A DNA stretch of 6,600 bases from Flavobacteriales bacterium (GTDB lineage Bacteria > Bacteroidota > Bacteroidia > Flavobacteriales_F > PHOS-HE28), in contig JAGQVR010000066.1 in assembly GCA_020437875.1 (NCBI GenBank), positions 5,506 through 12,105 on the forward strand. Direction: 5' to 3'. Every line of letters starts with the position of its first letter. The stretch's first letter is position 1. Both the position numbers and the translations under genes were made by a program. The notes under the pieces were generated by a model, which had not been told where the DNA came from, ran no database searches, and saw nothing but the letters and a program-made list of their open reading frames with translations. Of the stretch, positions 1-5,540 are shown in pieces.

Positions 1-324
1 TCCGTGGAGTTGGATCGGATCGAGCTGGGTATGGAACAACGCCGGGCCATCACCTTGATCATGAAGGAGGCGATGAACAACTGTGCGAAGCATGCGCAGG
101 CTGCCCATTGCACGCTTTCCGTTTCGTTGACGAGCGAAGCGATCCGGCTCAGGTTGAAGGACGATGGCAAGGGCTTCGACCGTTCCGATGGCCGCGCGGA
201 CAGCTATGGAACACGCACGATGCCGGAGCGTGCGAACTCCATAGGGGCGGAACTCATGATCGAGAGCGCACCTGGCGCTGGGACCCTTGTGACCTTGACG
301 CTGCCCAGGGGCGCCACGGCCTAG
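1..324 (+). CDS. Sensor histidine kinase, C-terminal ATPase fragment (NarL/LiaS-type), 5' truncated
   Basis: This is the last 107 residues of a two-component sensor kinase; the open frame runs back through base 1, so the sensor and phosphoacceptor parts lie outside the window. What remains is a HATPase_c domain. The N box has the order E-A-M-N-N-x-x-K-H-A (residues 23-32), the ATP-binding G1 box is DDGKGFD, and a G2-like stretch GTRTMPERANSIGAEL is followed by GAGTLVTLTLP at the end. The N-box form with NNxxKHA is typical of kinases with a HisKA_3 dimerisation domain, which pair with NarL/FixJ regulators such as the one at 1918-2550. The ATP-lid motif is slightly atypical: the usual G-x-G-L-x-N-M reads S-Y-G-T-R-T-M. 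The TAG stop (322-324) overlaps the stop of the convergent gene. Partnership with the nearby regulator is inferred from family and proximity. Confidence 0.9.
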   Translation, partial: SVELDRIELGMEQRRAITLIMKEAMNNCAKHAQAAHCTLSVSLTSEAIRLRLKDDGKGFDRSDGRADSYGTRTMPERANSIGAELMIESAPGAGTLVTLTLPRGATA

Positions 325-1325
325 CAGAGCAGGTTGTAATCCACCAACAACTTGCCATTCTCGCGCCACCGTACCCAGCCGGTGGGCGGCATGCGGTCCG
401 CGAGCTCATGGGTGTCGACCAGCAACCAATCGCCCGCAACGGCCAGCGGTCTCAGCAGGATGTTGGTACCGTCCGCAAGTATGGCGGCATGTTCCAGCGG
501 TTTCAGCCGGATCGGGTTCGATCCGGGTTCGCGGATCTCGACGGTGTTCACCACGAGGATGAATTCGGGCCAGAGCTTCACTTCCCCTTGCGCACGCTCC
601 ACCCACGCGGTCCTACCGTCCGTTTCGTTCACCACCACCTGGACCCAATCGGCGGAGAGGGTGGTCACACGCAGCAGGAGCAGCTCATGGTCCAGCTTCA
701 TGTGTGCCGGCGCGAACCACGGCGGTGCGGAAGCGATCTCCATTCGCCCTTCGCTCATCGTGAATACCACGCTGTCGGTGATGGATGGTCGATGCATCGG
801 GTCGTCCATGTCGGGAGCGTTCCGGAGATACCAAGGTCCGGCCTGCATCCGTGGTGCCAACATCCCCATTCCGATATCTCCCGTCGAATACCTGGATCGC
901 GGTGTGGCCGGAGCCCGGCGAACGAACGAAGCGAAGATGACCGGCTCCGCAGGCGGGGTCGTCCTCAACCGGCGACGCTGCTGCTGTTCGTTCTCGATCT
1001 GCCTGCGTTGTTCCTCGCGTACGGCCGCGATCCGCACACCCGACCAGACGATGAGCGCGAGCGCCACCGGACCGACGAACCAGAGCGTGCGCACCAGCGT
1101 GCGGCGCGGCAGAAGGCGGATCAAGAGCAAGCCGGACACGATGAGGAGGACGCTTCCGAACGCTCCGTACGCGAGCACTTCCGCTGCTCCGGCCAGACCA
1201 TCCGTCCTCGGCACGGTGTATCGTCCCACTTGGACGCCAGCGAGCACGCCGACGACAGCCAGGCTCAGGACGAGGCCGATCCCCGGCCAGCGCTTCGATC
1301 CAGGTGGTCCCGTCTTGGTGCTCAC
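321..1325 (-). CDS. Three-pass membrane protein with C-terminal SH3-like repeats
   Basis: This encodes a 334-residue protein of unknown function. Three hydrophobic segments lie at about residues 16-34, 48-70 and 80-100. They are followed by a charged Arg/Gln/Glu-rich helix (101-121) and a soluble C-terminal region. Two stretches there look like bacterial SH3-like folds: W227-V-Q-V-V-V...T-A-W-V242, and W300-L-L-V-D...G-W-V-R-W-R...L-L-V-D-Y-N-L-L (to 333). Such modules in envelope proteins often bind peptides or cell wall; a ligand cannot be named here. The start chosen is GTG at 1325. It overlaps the TGA of the upstream lipoprotein gene in a GTGA, a typical translational-coupling junction. 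An open frame extends upstream of this GTG, but using it would overlap the lipoprotein gene heavily. The TAG stop overlaps the kinase stop within a CTAG. The gene is probably co-transcribed with 1322-1780. Confidence 0.8.
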   Translation of the reverse strand: MSTKTGPPGSKRWPGIGLVLSLAVVGVLAGVQVGRYTVPRTDGLAGAAEVLAYGAFGSVLLIVSGLLLIRLLPRRTLVRTLWFVGPVALALIVWSGVRIAAVREEQRRQIENEQQQRRRLRTTPPAEPVIFASFVRRAPATPRSRYSTGDIGMGMLAPRMQAGPWYLRNAPDMDDPMHRPSITDSVVFTMSEGRMEIASAPPWFAPAHMKLDHELLLLRVTTLSADWVQVVVNETDGRTAWVERAQGEVKLWPEFILVVNTVEIREPGSNPIRLKPLEHAAILADGTNILLRPLAVAGDWLLVDTHELADRMPPTGWVRWRENGKLLVDYNLLC

Positions 1326-1780
1326 TGTCCGGCAGCCTTCTTCATCTGCTCCATCATGGCGGGATCCAGTCCGGTCTTCTCCATCTGCATCATGGCCATC
1401 TTCATGCCCAGTTCGGCGATCCGTGGCGCGTAGGTCTGGCTGATGGTATTGAATTCCTGCCAGCACTTCCTGCCCAGATCCCGTTCACCGCGGGCCTGGA
1501 TGCGGTCGTTCAGCTCCTTGGCTTTCGCTGACCACTCCTCCTGGCGCGTCTTGTCCACTTCGCCGGCCTCGATCATCGACTTCAATCCATCTTCGTAATC
1601 GGCCATCAGATCGCGGAACTCCCCGACGATCGGGTCGCAGGAGACGGCCGCCTCGACCGCCGCATCTGCAGGATTCGATCGTGCATCGGTGCTCGTGGTG
1701 TCCGTTGGAGCGGAGCTACAACCGAATAGGGCCACGAGCAGGAACGTCGTGGGTCGAAGTGTTCCGTGGTAGTGCTTCAT
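1322..1780 (-). CDS. Small lipoprotein with methionine-rich C-terminus
   Basis: This encodes a 152-residue putative lipoprotein. Residues 1-20 form a type II signal peptide (MKHYHGTLRP then a hydrophobic TTFLLVALFG), with lipobox L18-F19-G20-C21. A Ser/Thr/Ala/Asp-rich linker (about 22-45) precedes a mainly helical, charged domain. Cys48 and Cys106 could form a disulfide if the protein is exported. The tail carries eight methionines between residues 126 and 146 (M126, M128, M130, M131, M133, M142, M143, M146). I do not recognise the family with confidence. The open frame extends 14 codons upstream, but the start at 1780 is preferred because it places the signal peptide at the N-terminus. No Shine-Dalgarno is visible. 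The gene is first in a likely two-gene operon with the membrane protein at 321-1325 (GTGA overlap). A 19-nt operator-like element lies 30 nt upstream of the start. Confidence 0.82.
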   Translation of the reverse strand: MKHYHGTLRPTTFLLVALFGCSSAPTDTTSTDARSNPADAAVEAAVSCDPIVGEFRDLMADYEDGLKSMIEAGEVDKTRQEEWSAKAKELNDRIQARGERDLGRKCWQEFNTISQTYAPRIAELGMKMAMMQMEKTGLDPAMMEQMKKAAGQ

Positions 1781-1784
1781 CCTG

Positions 1785-1792
1785 CAAATCTC
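1785..1792 (-). promoter_or_regulatory. Possible -7 box for the lipoprotein operon
   Basis: On the minus strand this reads GAGATTTG, matching the Bacteroidota -7 consensus TAnnTTTG except at the first base. No TTG-type -33 element lies at the expected distance upstream; instead the 19-nt element ends 22 nt before the TTTG. Only four bases separate the box from the ATG at 1780, so the transcript would start at or almost at the start codon (leaderless). The call rests on a short degenerate match and the parallel layout at 2608-2615. Confidence 0.3.
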
Positions 1793-1810
1793 GTCGGCCC
1801 GCGGTCCTGT

Positions 1811-1829
1811 TCCATCACCCATTTGGGTG
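1811..1829 (-). promoter_or_regulatory. 19-nt operator-like element, copy 1
   Basis: Read on the minus strand, towards the lipoprotein gene, this is CACCCAAATGGGTGATGGA. It contains a perfect inverted repeat with 6-bp arms (CACCCA / TGGGTG, 1816-1829) around two bases, plus a trailing ATGGA that partly repeats the ATGGG half-site. It matches copy 2 (2570-2588) at 17 of 19 positions in the same orientation relative to the downstream gene. The palindrome centre is 42.5 bp upstream of the lipoprotein start codon. Helix-turn-helix dimers, including NarL/FixJ regulators, commonly bind such symmetric sites. The CACCCAT half resembles the NarL heptamer TACYYMT, although the centre is 2 bp shorter than in the classic 7-2-7 NarL site. 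Binding by the regulator at 1918-2550 is inference. Confidence 0.55.
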
Positions 1830-1917
1830 GATCGGATCGCCCTTCGAACTCGGACCGAATGTCTGATGAACGCGCGCTTGCAGGGTTATTCTCGGGTCGA
1901 TCCCGTAATTTCCACGC

Positions 1918-2550
1918 ATGGAGCTCCCACGCATCATCTCGGTCGCGGTCGTGGAGGACGACCACCTGGCGCGCGAGGCGATCGCTGCATTGATCGAGGG
2001 CACGGAAGGGTTCATACTGGGTGGAGCCTTTGACAATGCGGAGGATGCCCTGCGGGGTATCGTAGGCTCGGAGCCCGATGTGGTTCTCATGGATATCCAG
2101 CTGGTGGGCATGGATGGGATCGAATGTGTGCGCCGACTCAAGGAGGTGCTGCCACACACTGATTTCATCATGCTCACGGTACTTGATGATGAAGAGAGCG
2201 TATTCCGTTCACTGAGCGCGGGTGCCACCGGCTATCTGCAGAAGGATGCCTCACCGGAGGATGTGCTGCATGCGATCAAGGAGGTCCATGAAGGTGGCAG
2301 CGTGATCTCACCCGGGATCGCCAGGCTCGTGGTCGGTTCATTCCGACCGAGGAGCGAACCGGGGCTGACCGACCGCGAGAACGAGGTGCTGGCGCGCTTG
2401 TGCGATGGCGAGAATTACCGCAGCATCGCCGAAAGACTCTTCATCAGTGCCAACACGGTGAAAGCGCACATCAAGAGCATCTATGCGAAGTTGCACGTGA
2501 ACACGCGTGCGGAGGCCGTTAAGCTCGCGATGCGCGATCGGCTCGTTTGA
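1918..2550 (+). CDS. NarL/FixJ-family DNA-binding response regulator
   Basis: This is a 210-residue, full-length two-component response regulator. The N-terminal receiver domain (about residues 6-125) has the acidic pair D14-D15 in V-V-E-D-D-H, the phosphoacceptor D59 in V-V-L-M-D-I-Q, the switch threonine T87 in M-L-T-V-L, and the conserved K109 in G-Y-L-Q-K-D. The C-terminal LuxR-type helix-turn-helix (about 149-205) begins G-L-T-D-R-E-N-E-V-L and carries the recognition region I-S-A-N-T-V-K-A-H-I-K-S-I-Y-A-K-L. All key residues are present, so it should be phosphorylatable and bind DNA as a dimer. The ATG at 1918 gives the expected compact N-terminus. A kinase of the matching class ends at 324, but the minus-strand pair 321-1780 separates the two genes. 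Two copies of a palindromic element flank this gene, so it is the first candidate for the protein that binds them. Its own promoter is not evident. Confidence 0.95.
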   Translation: MELPRIISVAVVEDDHLAREAIAALIEGTEGFILGGAFDNAEDALRGIVGSEPDVVLMDIQLVGMDGIECVRRLKEVLPHTDFIMLTVLDDEESVFRSLSAGATGYLQKDASPEDVLHAIKEVHEGGSVISPGIARLVVGSFRPRSEPGLTDRENEVLARLCDGENYRSIAERLFISANTVKAHIKSIYAKLHVNTRAEAVKLAMRDRLV

Positions 2551-2569
2551 CCGCGGCCACGGATCAAAT

Positions 2570-2588
2570 CACCCATATGGGTAATGGA
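2570..2588 (+). promoter_or_regulatory. 19-nt operator-like element, copy 2
   Basis: This reads CACCCATATGGGTAATGGA on the plus strand. Its core ACCCATATGGGT (2571-2582) is a perfect 12-bp palindrome. It lies in the 85-nt gap between the response-regulator stop and the first exported-protein gene, 47 nt before the ATG at 2636. It matches copy 1 at 17 of 19 positions and has the same orientation relative to the gene it precedes. The conserved trailing ATGGA gives the element a direction beyond the palindrome. The likely role is an operator for the three-gene run 2636-5517. The binding protein is not proven. Confidence 0.55.
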
Positions 2589-2607
2589 CGGTCGGCTTCC
2601 ATGGAAC

Positions 2608-2615
2608 GTGCTTTG
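2608..2615 (+). promoter_or_regulatory. Possible degenerate -7 box before the exported-protein run
   Basis: The sequence GTGCTTTG keeps the TTTG half of the TAnnTTTG consensus but not the TA. It is included because its TTTG starts 23 nt after element copy 2, almost the same spacing (22 nt) as in front of the lipoprotein gene. No -33 TTG is seen. A start about 5 nt downstream would leave a leader of roughly 15 nt before the ATG at 2636. On its own the match would not be worth calling. Confidence 0.2.
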
Positions 2616-2635
2616 TCCTTCCAAAGAGAACGAGC

Positions 2636-3475
2636 ATGGAACGAACGCTACTCGGTGCCCTCTTCCTGATCACACAAGTCGCACAGGCACAGAACGAAAT
2701 ACCCAACGCAGGCTTCGAGTCGTGGTCCGCCATGAACCCGGTTTCCTGGACCACATCCAACATCCCGGGCTCATCGAACCCGGTGACCCAGTCGAGCGAT
2801 GCGGTCGAAGGTGTGAGTTCCGTTCGAGGTGAGGTGGTGCTCGCGCCAGATGGGGTTTCGCCCTTTCCTCCGGTCCTGCTGCTCGGTGTGATACCTCCTG
2901 CCGTTCCCGTGACACAGGCCTACACGGCGGTGACCGGGATGTACAAACTGGCACCGGTCGGTGCAGATGAGATGCTGGTGGAAGCTAGCCTCTTCGATGC
3001 ATCGAGCCAGTTGGTGGCGATCGCCTCCGCCCACTTGCCTGCGTCGACCGCTTGGTCCCCTTTCTCCGTTCCATTCGACTATGACATGGGGCCGAGCATG
3101 CAGGCCCCCGCCTCCATACAGATGGTGATGACCGTGGAGGATGGTGTTGGTTCCGCAGGAACCGGTACGGTGTTCCACGTGGATGACCTTGCCCTATCCG
3201 GCGGTGTCATCGGGATCAGTGAAGGAGCGATCGAGGAAGGCCCTGTCTCCTTGTACCCGAACCCTTCCGATGGCCGGGATGTGCAGGTGTCCTGGAACGA
3301 TGGTGCGATGCGCTCCTTCGTGGTGACCGACATCAGCGGACGTGTGCTGCATCGGACATCCTCTGCGATGAACAAGGTGTTATTGCCCGCATCATCATGG
3401 GCTCCGGGTATGCATTTCCTGGCCATCCGAGAGGGGGATGACCAGCGGGTGCTCCGTCTCCTCATCACGCATTGA
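2636..3475 (+). CDS. Secreted protein with T9SS type A sorting domain
   Basis: This encodes a 279-residue exported protein. A short signal peptide ends near A-Q-A at residue 18. The central part (about 20-190) looks like a beta-sandwich (jelly-roll) module: it opens with N-A-G-F-E-S-W (24-30) and closes with V-F-H-V-D-D-L-A-L (179-187), a pattern common in carbohydrate-binding-like domains of Bacteroidota. No catalytic residues are recognisable. The C-terminus (about 203-279) is a typical type IX secretion sorting domain: V-S-L-Y-P-N-P (204-210), then V-T-D-I-S-G-R-V-L, A-P-G-M-H-F-L and R-V-L-R-L-L-I at the end. The protein should therefore cross the outer membrane by T9SS and be released or surface-anchored. 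It is the first gene of a tight three-gene run, with 24 nt to the next gene. Ligand and role are unknown. Confidence 0.88.
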   Translation: MERTLLGALFLITQVAQAQNEIPNAGFESWSAMNPVSWTTSNIPGSSNPVTQSSDAVEGVSSVRGEVVLAPDGVSPFPPVLLLGVIPPAVPVTQAYTAVTGMYKLAPVGADEMLVEASLFDASSQLVAIASAHLPASTAWSPFSVPFDYDMGPSMQAPASIQMVMTVEDGVGSAGTGTVFHVDDLALSGGVIGISEGAIEEGPVSLYPNPSDGRDVQVSWNDGAMRSFVVTDISGRVLHRTSSAMNKVLLPASSWAPGMHFLAIREGDDQRVLRLLITH

Positions 3476-3499
3476 TCGTACACCGCCAAACCACAACAC

Positions 3500-4519
3500 A
3501 TGAAAGCACTCTCCCCACTGGTCTTCCTGACCATGCTGTGTCCCGCGCTCACCGCCCAGCCTGTCATCGACCTTCAGAATCTCCCACAGACCGGCGATGT
3601 GGTGACCATTGGCCGGTGTTCTGACCTCATCGACGACGCTGCATTGGATGCGAGCGCCGGTGCCATGCAGACCTGGGACTTCAGCGGTCTTTCGGAATTC
3701 AGCGAGGAGCAGTTCATCTTCGTGGATCCGGCATCCACACCCTGGACCGCGGACAACCCGAACTCGAACCTGTGCGGGATCAGCTGGGATGATGCGTACA
3801 CCTACTATATCCTGAGCGCTTCCTCCCTGGAACAGGAAGGCAACGCGATCGTCATTCCAGGAACCCCGCCCGAGGACACGGCCAAGTTCCTGTTCAATGG
3901 TGATACCGAGCGGATCATCGAGCTTCCGTACACCTTCGGCGATGCCTTCACGGATGATTTCAGTGGCACGTATAGCGCGATCGGCTTCGTTGGCACATTC
4001 GACGGCCAGATCGACCTGGAGGTGGACGGCTACGGAACATTGATCCTCCCCAACGCCACCTATCCCAATACCGTTCGCTACCACTTCGATCGCACACAGA
4101 ACAACACCATCTTCGGCAATACGAACCAGACCTCGAAAGAGCAGTGGGCCTGGGTCTCCGCCGATCATCGTTTCTGGCTATTGCTGATGGAGATCAATGA
4201 TGATGGTTTCGGCACCAGCCAGCAGGTGTGGTATGACAAGAACCCGGCTTTGGCAGGACCGACCGCTGTTGCGGATGCAGCATCGACCGAACCATCCGTC
4301 TTCCCGGTTCCCGTTGAGGCGGGTTCCGATGCTTACGTTCGGGGCCTGGCCGATGGCCAGCGGATCGACCTATTGGACGCTACAGGACGGATCATTCGAA
4401 AGCTCCCGTACGGCTCCACCATCATCCCCACAGAAGGCCTGGCACCTGCCATTTACCTCCTCCGTTCCTCGGATCGGAACGGGAGAACGGTCGGCACTTC
4501 GCGCCTCATCGTTCGTTGA
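3500..4519 (+). CDS. Secreted protein with degenerate T9SS sorting domain
   Basis: This encodes a 339-residue exported protein. A signal peptide covers about residues 1-19 (hydrophobic core S-P-L-V-F-L-T-M-L, cleavage near L-T-A). The middle region contains L-P-Y-T-F-G-D-A-F-T-D-D-F-S-G-T (142-157) and V-D-G-Y-G-T-L-I-L-P-N-A-T-Y (175-188), motifs I associate with uncharacterised T9SS cargo proteins of Flavobacteriales; no enzyme signature is visible. The last 75 or so residues resemble a type A sorting domain (I-D-L-L-D-A-T-G-R-I-I, then L-A-P-A-I-Y-L-L-R), but the usual Y-P-N-P is F-P-V-P (268-271). Cys40 and Cys92 are the only cysteines after the signal peptide and could pair. The start is the ATG at 3500 after a 24-nt gap, and 29 nt separate the stop from the next gene, which fits an operon. 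Confidence 0.87.
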   Translation: MKALSPLVFLTMLCPALTAQPVIDLQNLPQTGDVVTIGRCSDLIDDAALDASAGAMQTWDFSGLSEFSEEQFIFVDPASTPWTADNPNSNLCGISWDDAYTYYILSASSLEQEGNAIVIPGTPPEDTAKFLFNGDTERIIELPYTFGDAFTDDFSGTYSAIGFVGTFDGQIDLEVDGYGTLILPNATYPNTVRYHFDRTQNNTIFGNTNQTSKEQWAWVSADHRFWLLLMEINDDGFGTSQQVWYDKNPALAGPTAVADAASTEPSVFPVPVEAGSDAYVRGLADGQRIDLLDATGRIIRKLPYGSTIIPTEGLAPAIYLLRSSDRNGRTVGTSRLIVR

Positions 4520-4548
4520 CCCCAACTCCCGTCAACCGATCACCGACC

Positions 4549-5517
4549 ATGCGCCTGGTTCTATCTCTTGTCATGCTGTTCATCAGCATGGTCCAAGCCA
4601 CCGCCCAAGACGCCGCAGGCTGCAAGGACCACCCGCTTCTCTCCAGATACCCTGGCGCGGTCCTTCAGTGGTGTGAAGAGCAGAATCATGTGGAGTATGC
4701 CATAGCACGCGGCCCGGTCACCGGTTACAAGCGGATCGATCAGTGGACCGAAGTTCGCGGAAAGCGCACACGGCTGTACTATTCCATCCAGGGCACCACC
4801 TCCATCCGCGATCTCTACCTCAACCATCAGGCGGCGTTGAAGCGCGCAGGTGCGACCATCCTTGCTGAAGGGCAGGAGGATAAGGCCACGAGCAAGGAGG
4901 TGGGCGGGCGCACCTTCCTGGGTGTGCACTACGGTCGCAACGAGGCACCTCCCAGCGCAGGCATCCGGCTGCTGCAAGGCTCTGCCACCAGTGGCGGTAG
5001 CTTCTACCTGGCAGGTACGCTCAACGACAAGGGTACGACCGTTCACCTCATCATCGCTGGCTCACAATACACCAGTGAGGAGAAGGTGCTCTTCGTGGAC
5101 ATCATCGAAGAGGTGGGAGTGGATACGGACAAGGTGAAGGTGAACGCGGAATGGATGAAGTTGCAGATCGAACGATACGGCAAGGTGGCCATCAACGACA
5201 TCCTCTTCGATACCGACAAGGCAACGATCCAAGCCGCTTCCATGCCTGTGGTGGGTGAGGTGGCGAAGTTGATGGGCCTGATGCCGGAACTGCGTGTCCA
5301 CGTGGTCGGCCACACGGACATGTCGGGCAGCTTGGAGCACAACCTCGATCTATCGAAGCGGCGTGCCGCGGAGGTCGTGCGCGTGCTCACAACGGACCAT
5401 GCCGTCGCTGCGACGCGCATGGAGGCACACGGCGTTGGACCGCTGGCGCCGGTGAGTACGAACAAGAGCGATGCGGGAAGACAGCTCAACCGTCGCGTCG
5501 AGCTGGTGGCGCGCTGA
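4549..5517 (+). CDS. OmpA-family protein with DUF4892-like N-terminal region
   Basis: This encodes a 322-residue exported protein. The signal peptide is M-R-L-V-L-S-L-V-M-L-F-I-S-M-V-Q-A-T-A, residues 1-19. The mature N-terminal part begins with K-D-H-P-L-L-S-R-Y-P-G-A (26-37), which resembles the start of DUF4892 regions found before OmpA domains; this match is from memory. The C-terminal OmpA-like peptidoglycan-binding domain (about 211-322) starts at I-L-F-D-T-D-K-A-T-I. It contains G-H-T-D-M-S-G (254-260, with D257), L-S-K-R-R-A (268-273, with R272) and N-R-R-V-E-L (314-319). D257 and R272 correspond to the residues that hold diaminopimelate in OmpA domains. It probably works in the periplasm or outer membrane, tethered to the cell wall. 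The open frame extends 11 codons upstream to a TTG inside the previous gene, but the ATG at 4549 puts the signal peptide first. It is last in the run. Confidence 0.9.
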   Translation: MRLVLSLVMLFISMVQATAQDAAGCKDHPLLSRYPGAVLQWCEEQNHVEYAIARGPVTGYKRIDQWTEVRGKRTRLYYSIQGTTSIRDLYLNHQAALKRAGATILAEGQEDKATSKEVGGRTFLGVHYGRNEAPPSAGIRLLQGSATSGGSFYLAGTLNDKGTTVHLIIAGSQYTSEEKVLFVDIIEEVGVDTDKVKVNAEWMKLQIERYGKVAINDILFDTDKATIQAASMPVVGEVAKLMGLMPELRVHVVGHTDMSGSLEHNLDLSKRRAAEVVRVLTTDHAVAATRMEAHGVGPLAPVSTNKSDAGRQLNRRVELVAR

Positions 5518-5540
5518 GCGATCACGTTCGACCCGCCGGG

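Noticed and set aside
108..1433. A 441-codon plus-strand open frame across the kinase end and the membrane-protein gene
   Set aside because: It is antisense to a gene with clear membrane segments and a GTGA coupling junction. Its product is His/Arg/Asp-rich with no recognisable domain, and such long stop-free frames are expected in GC-rich DNA.
352..1443. A 363-codon plus-strand open frame antisense to the membrane-protein gene
   Set aside because: The product is Ser/Arg/Thr-rich low-complexity sequence without hydrophobic core or motif, the usual look of a codon shadow.
3395..4168. A 257-codon minus-strand open frame opposite the second T9SS cargo
   Set aside because: The plus-strand frame has a signal peptide, family-like motifs and a sorting-domain tail, while the minus-strand product shows none of these.
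4516..4548. TTG start giving 11 extra residues to the OmpA-family protein
   Set aside because: It would place polar residues before the signal peptide and overlap the previous stop; the ATG at 4549 gives a standard signal peptide.
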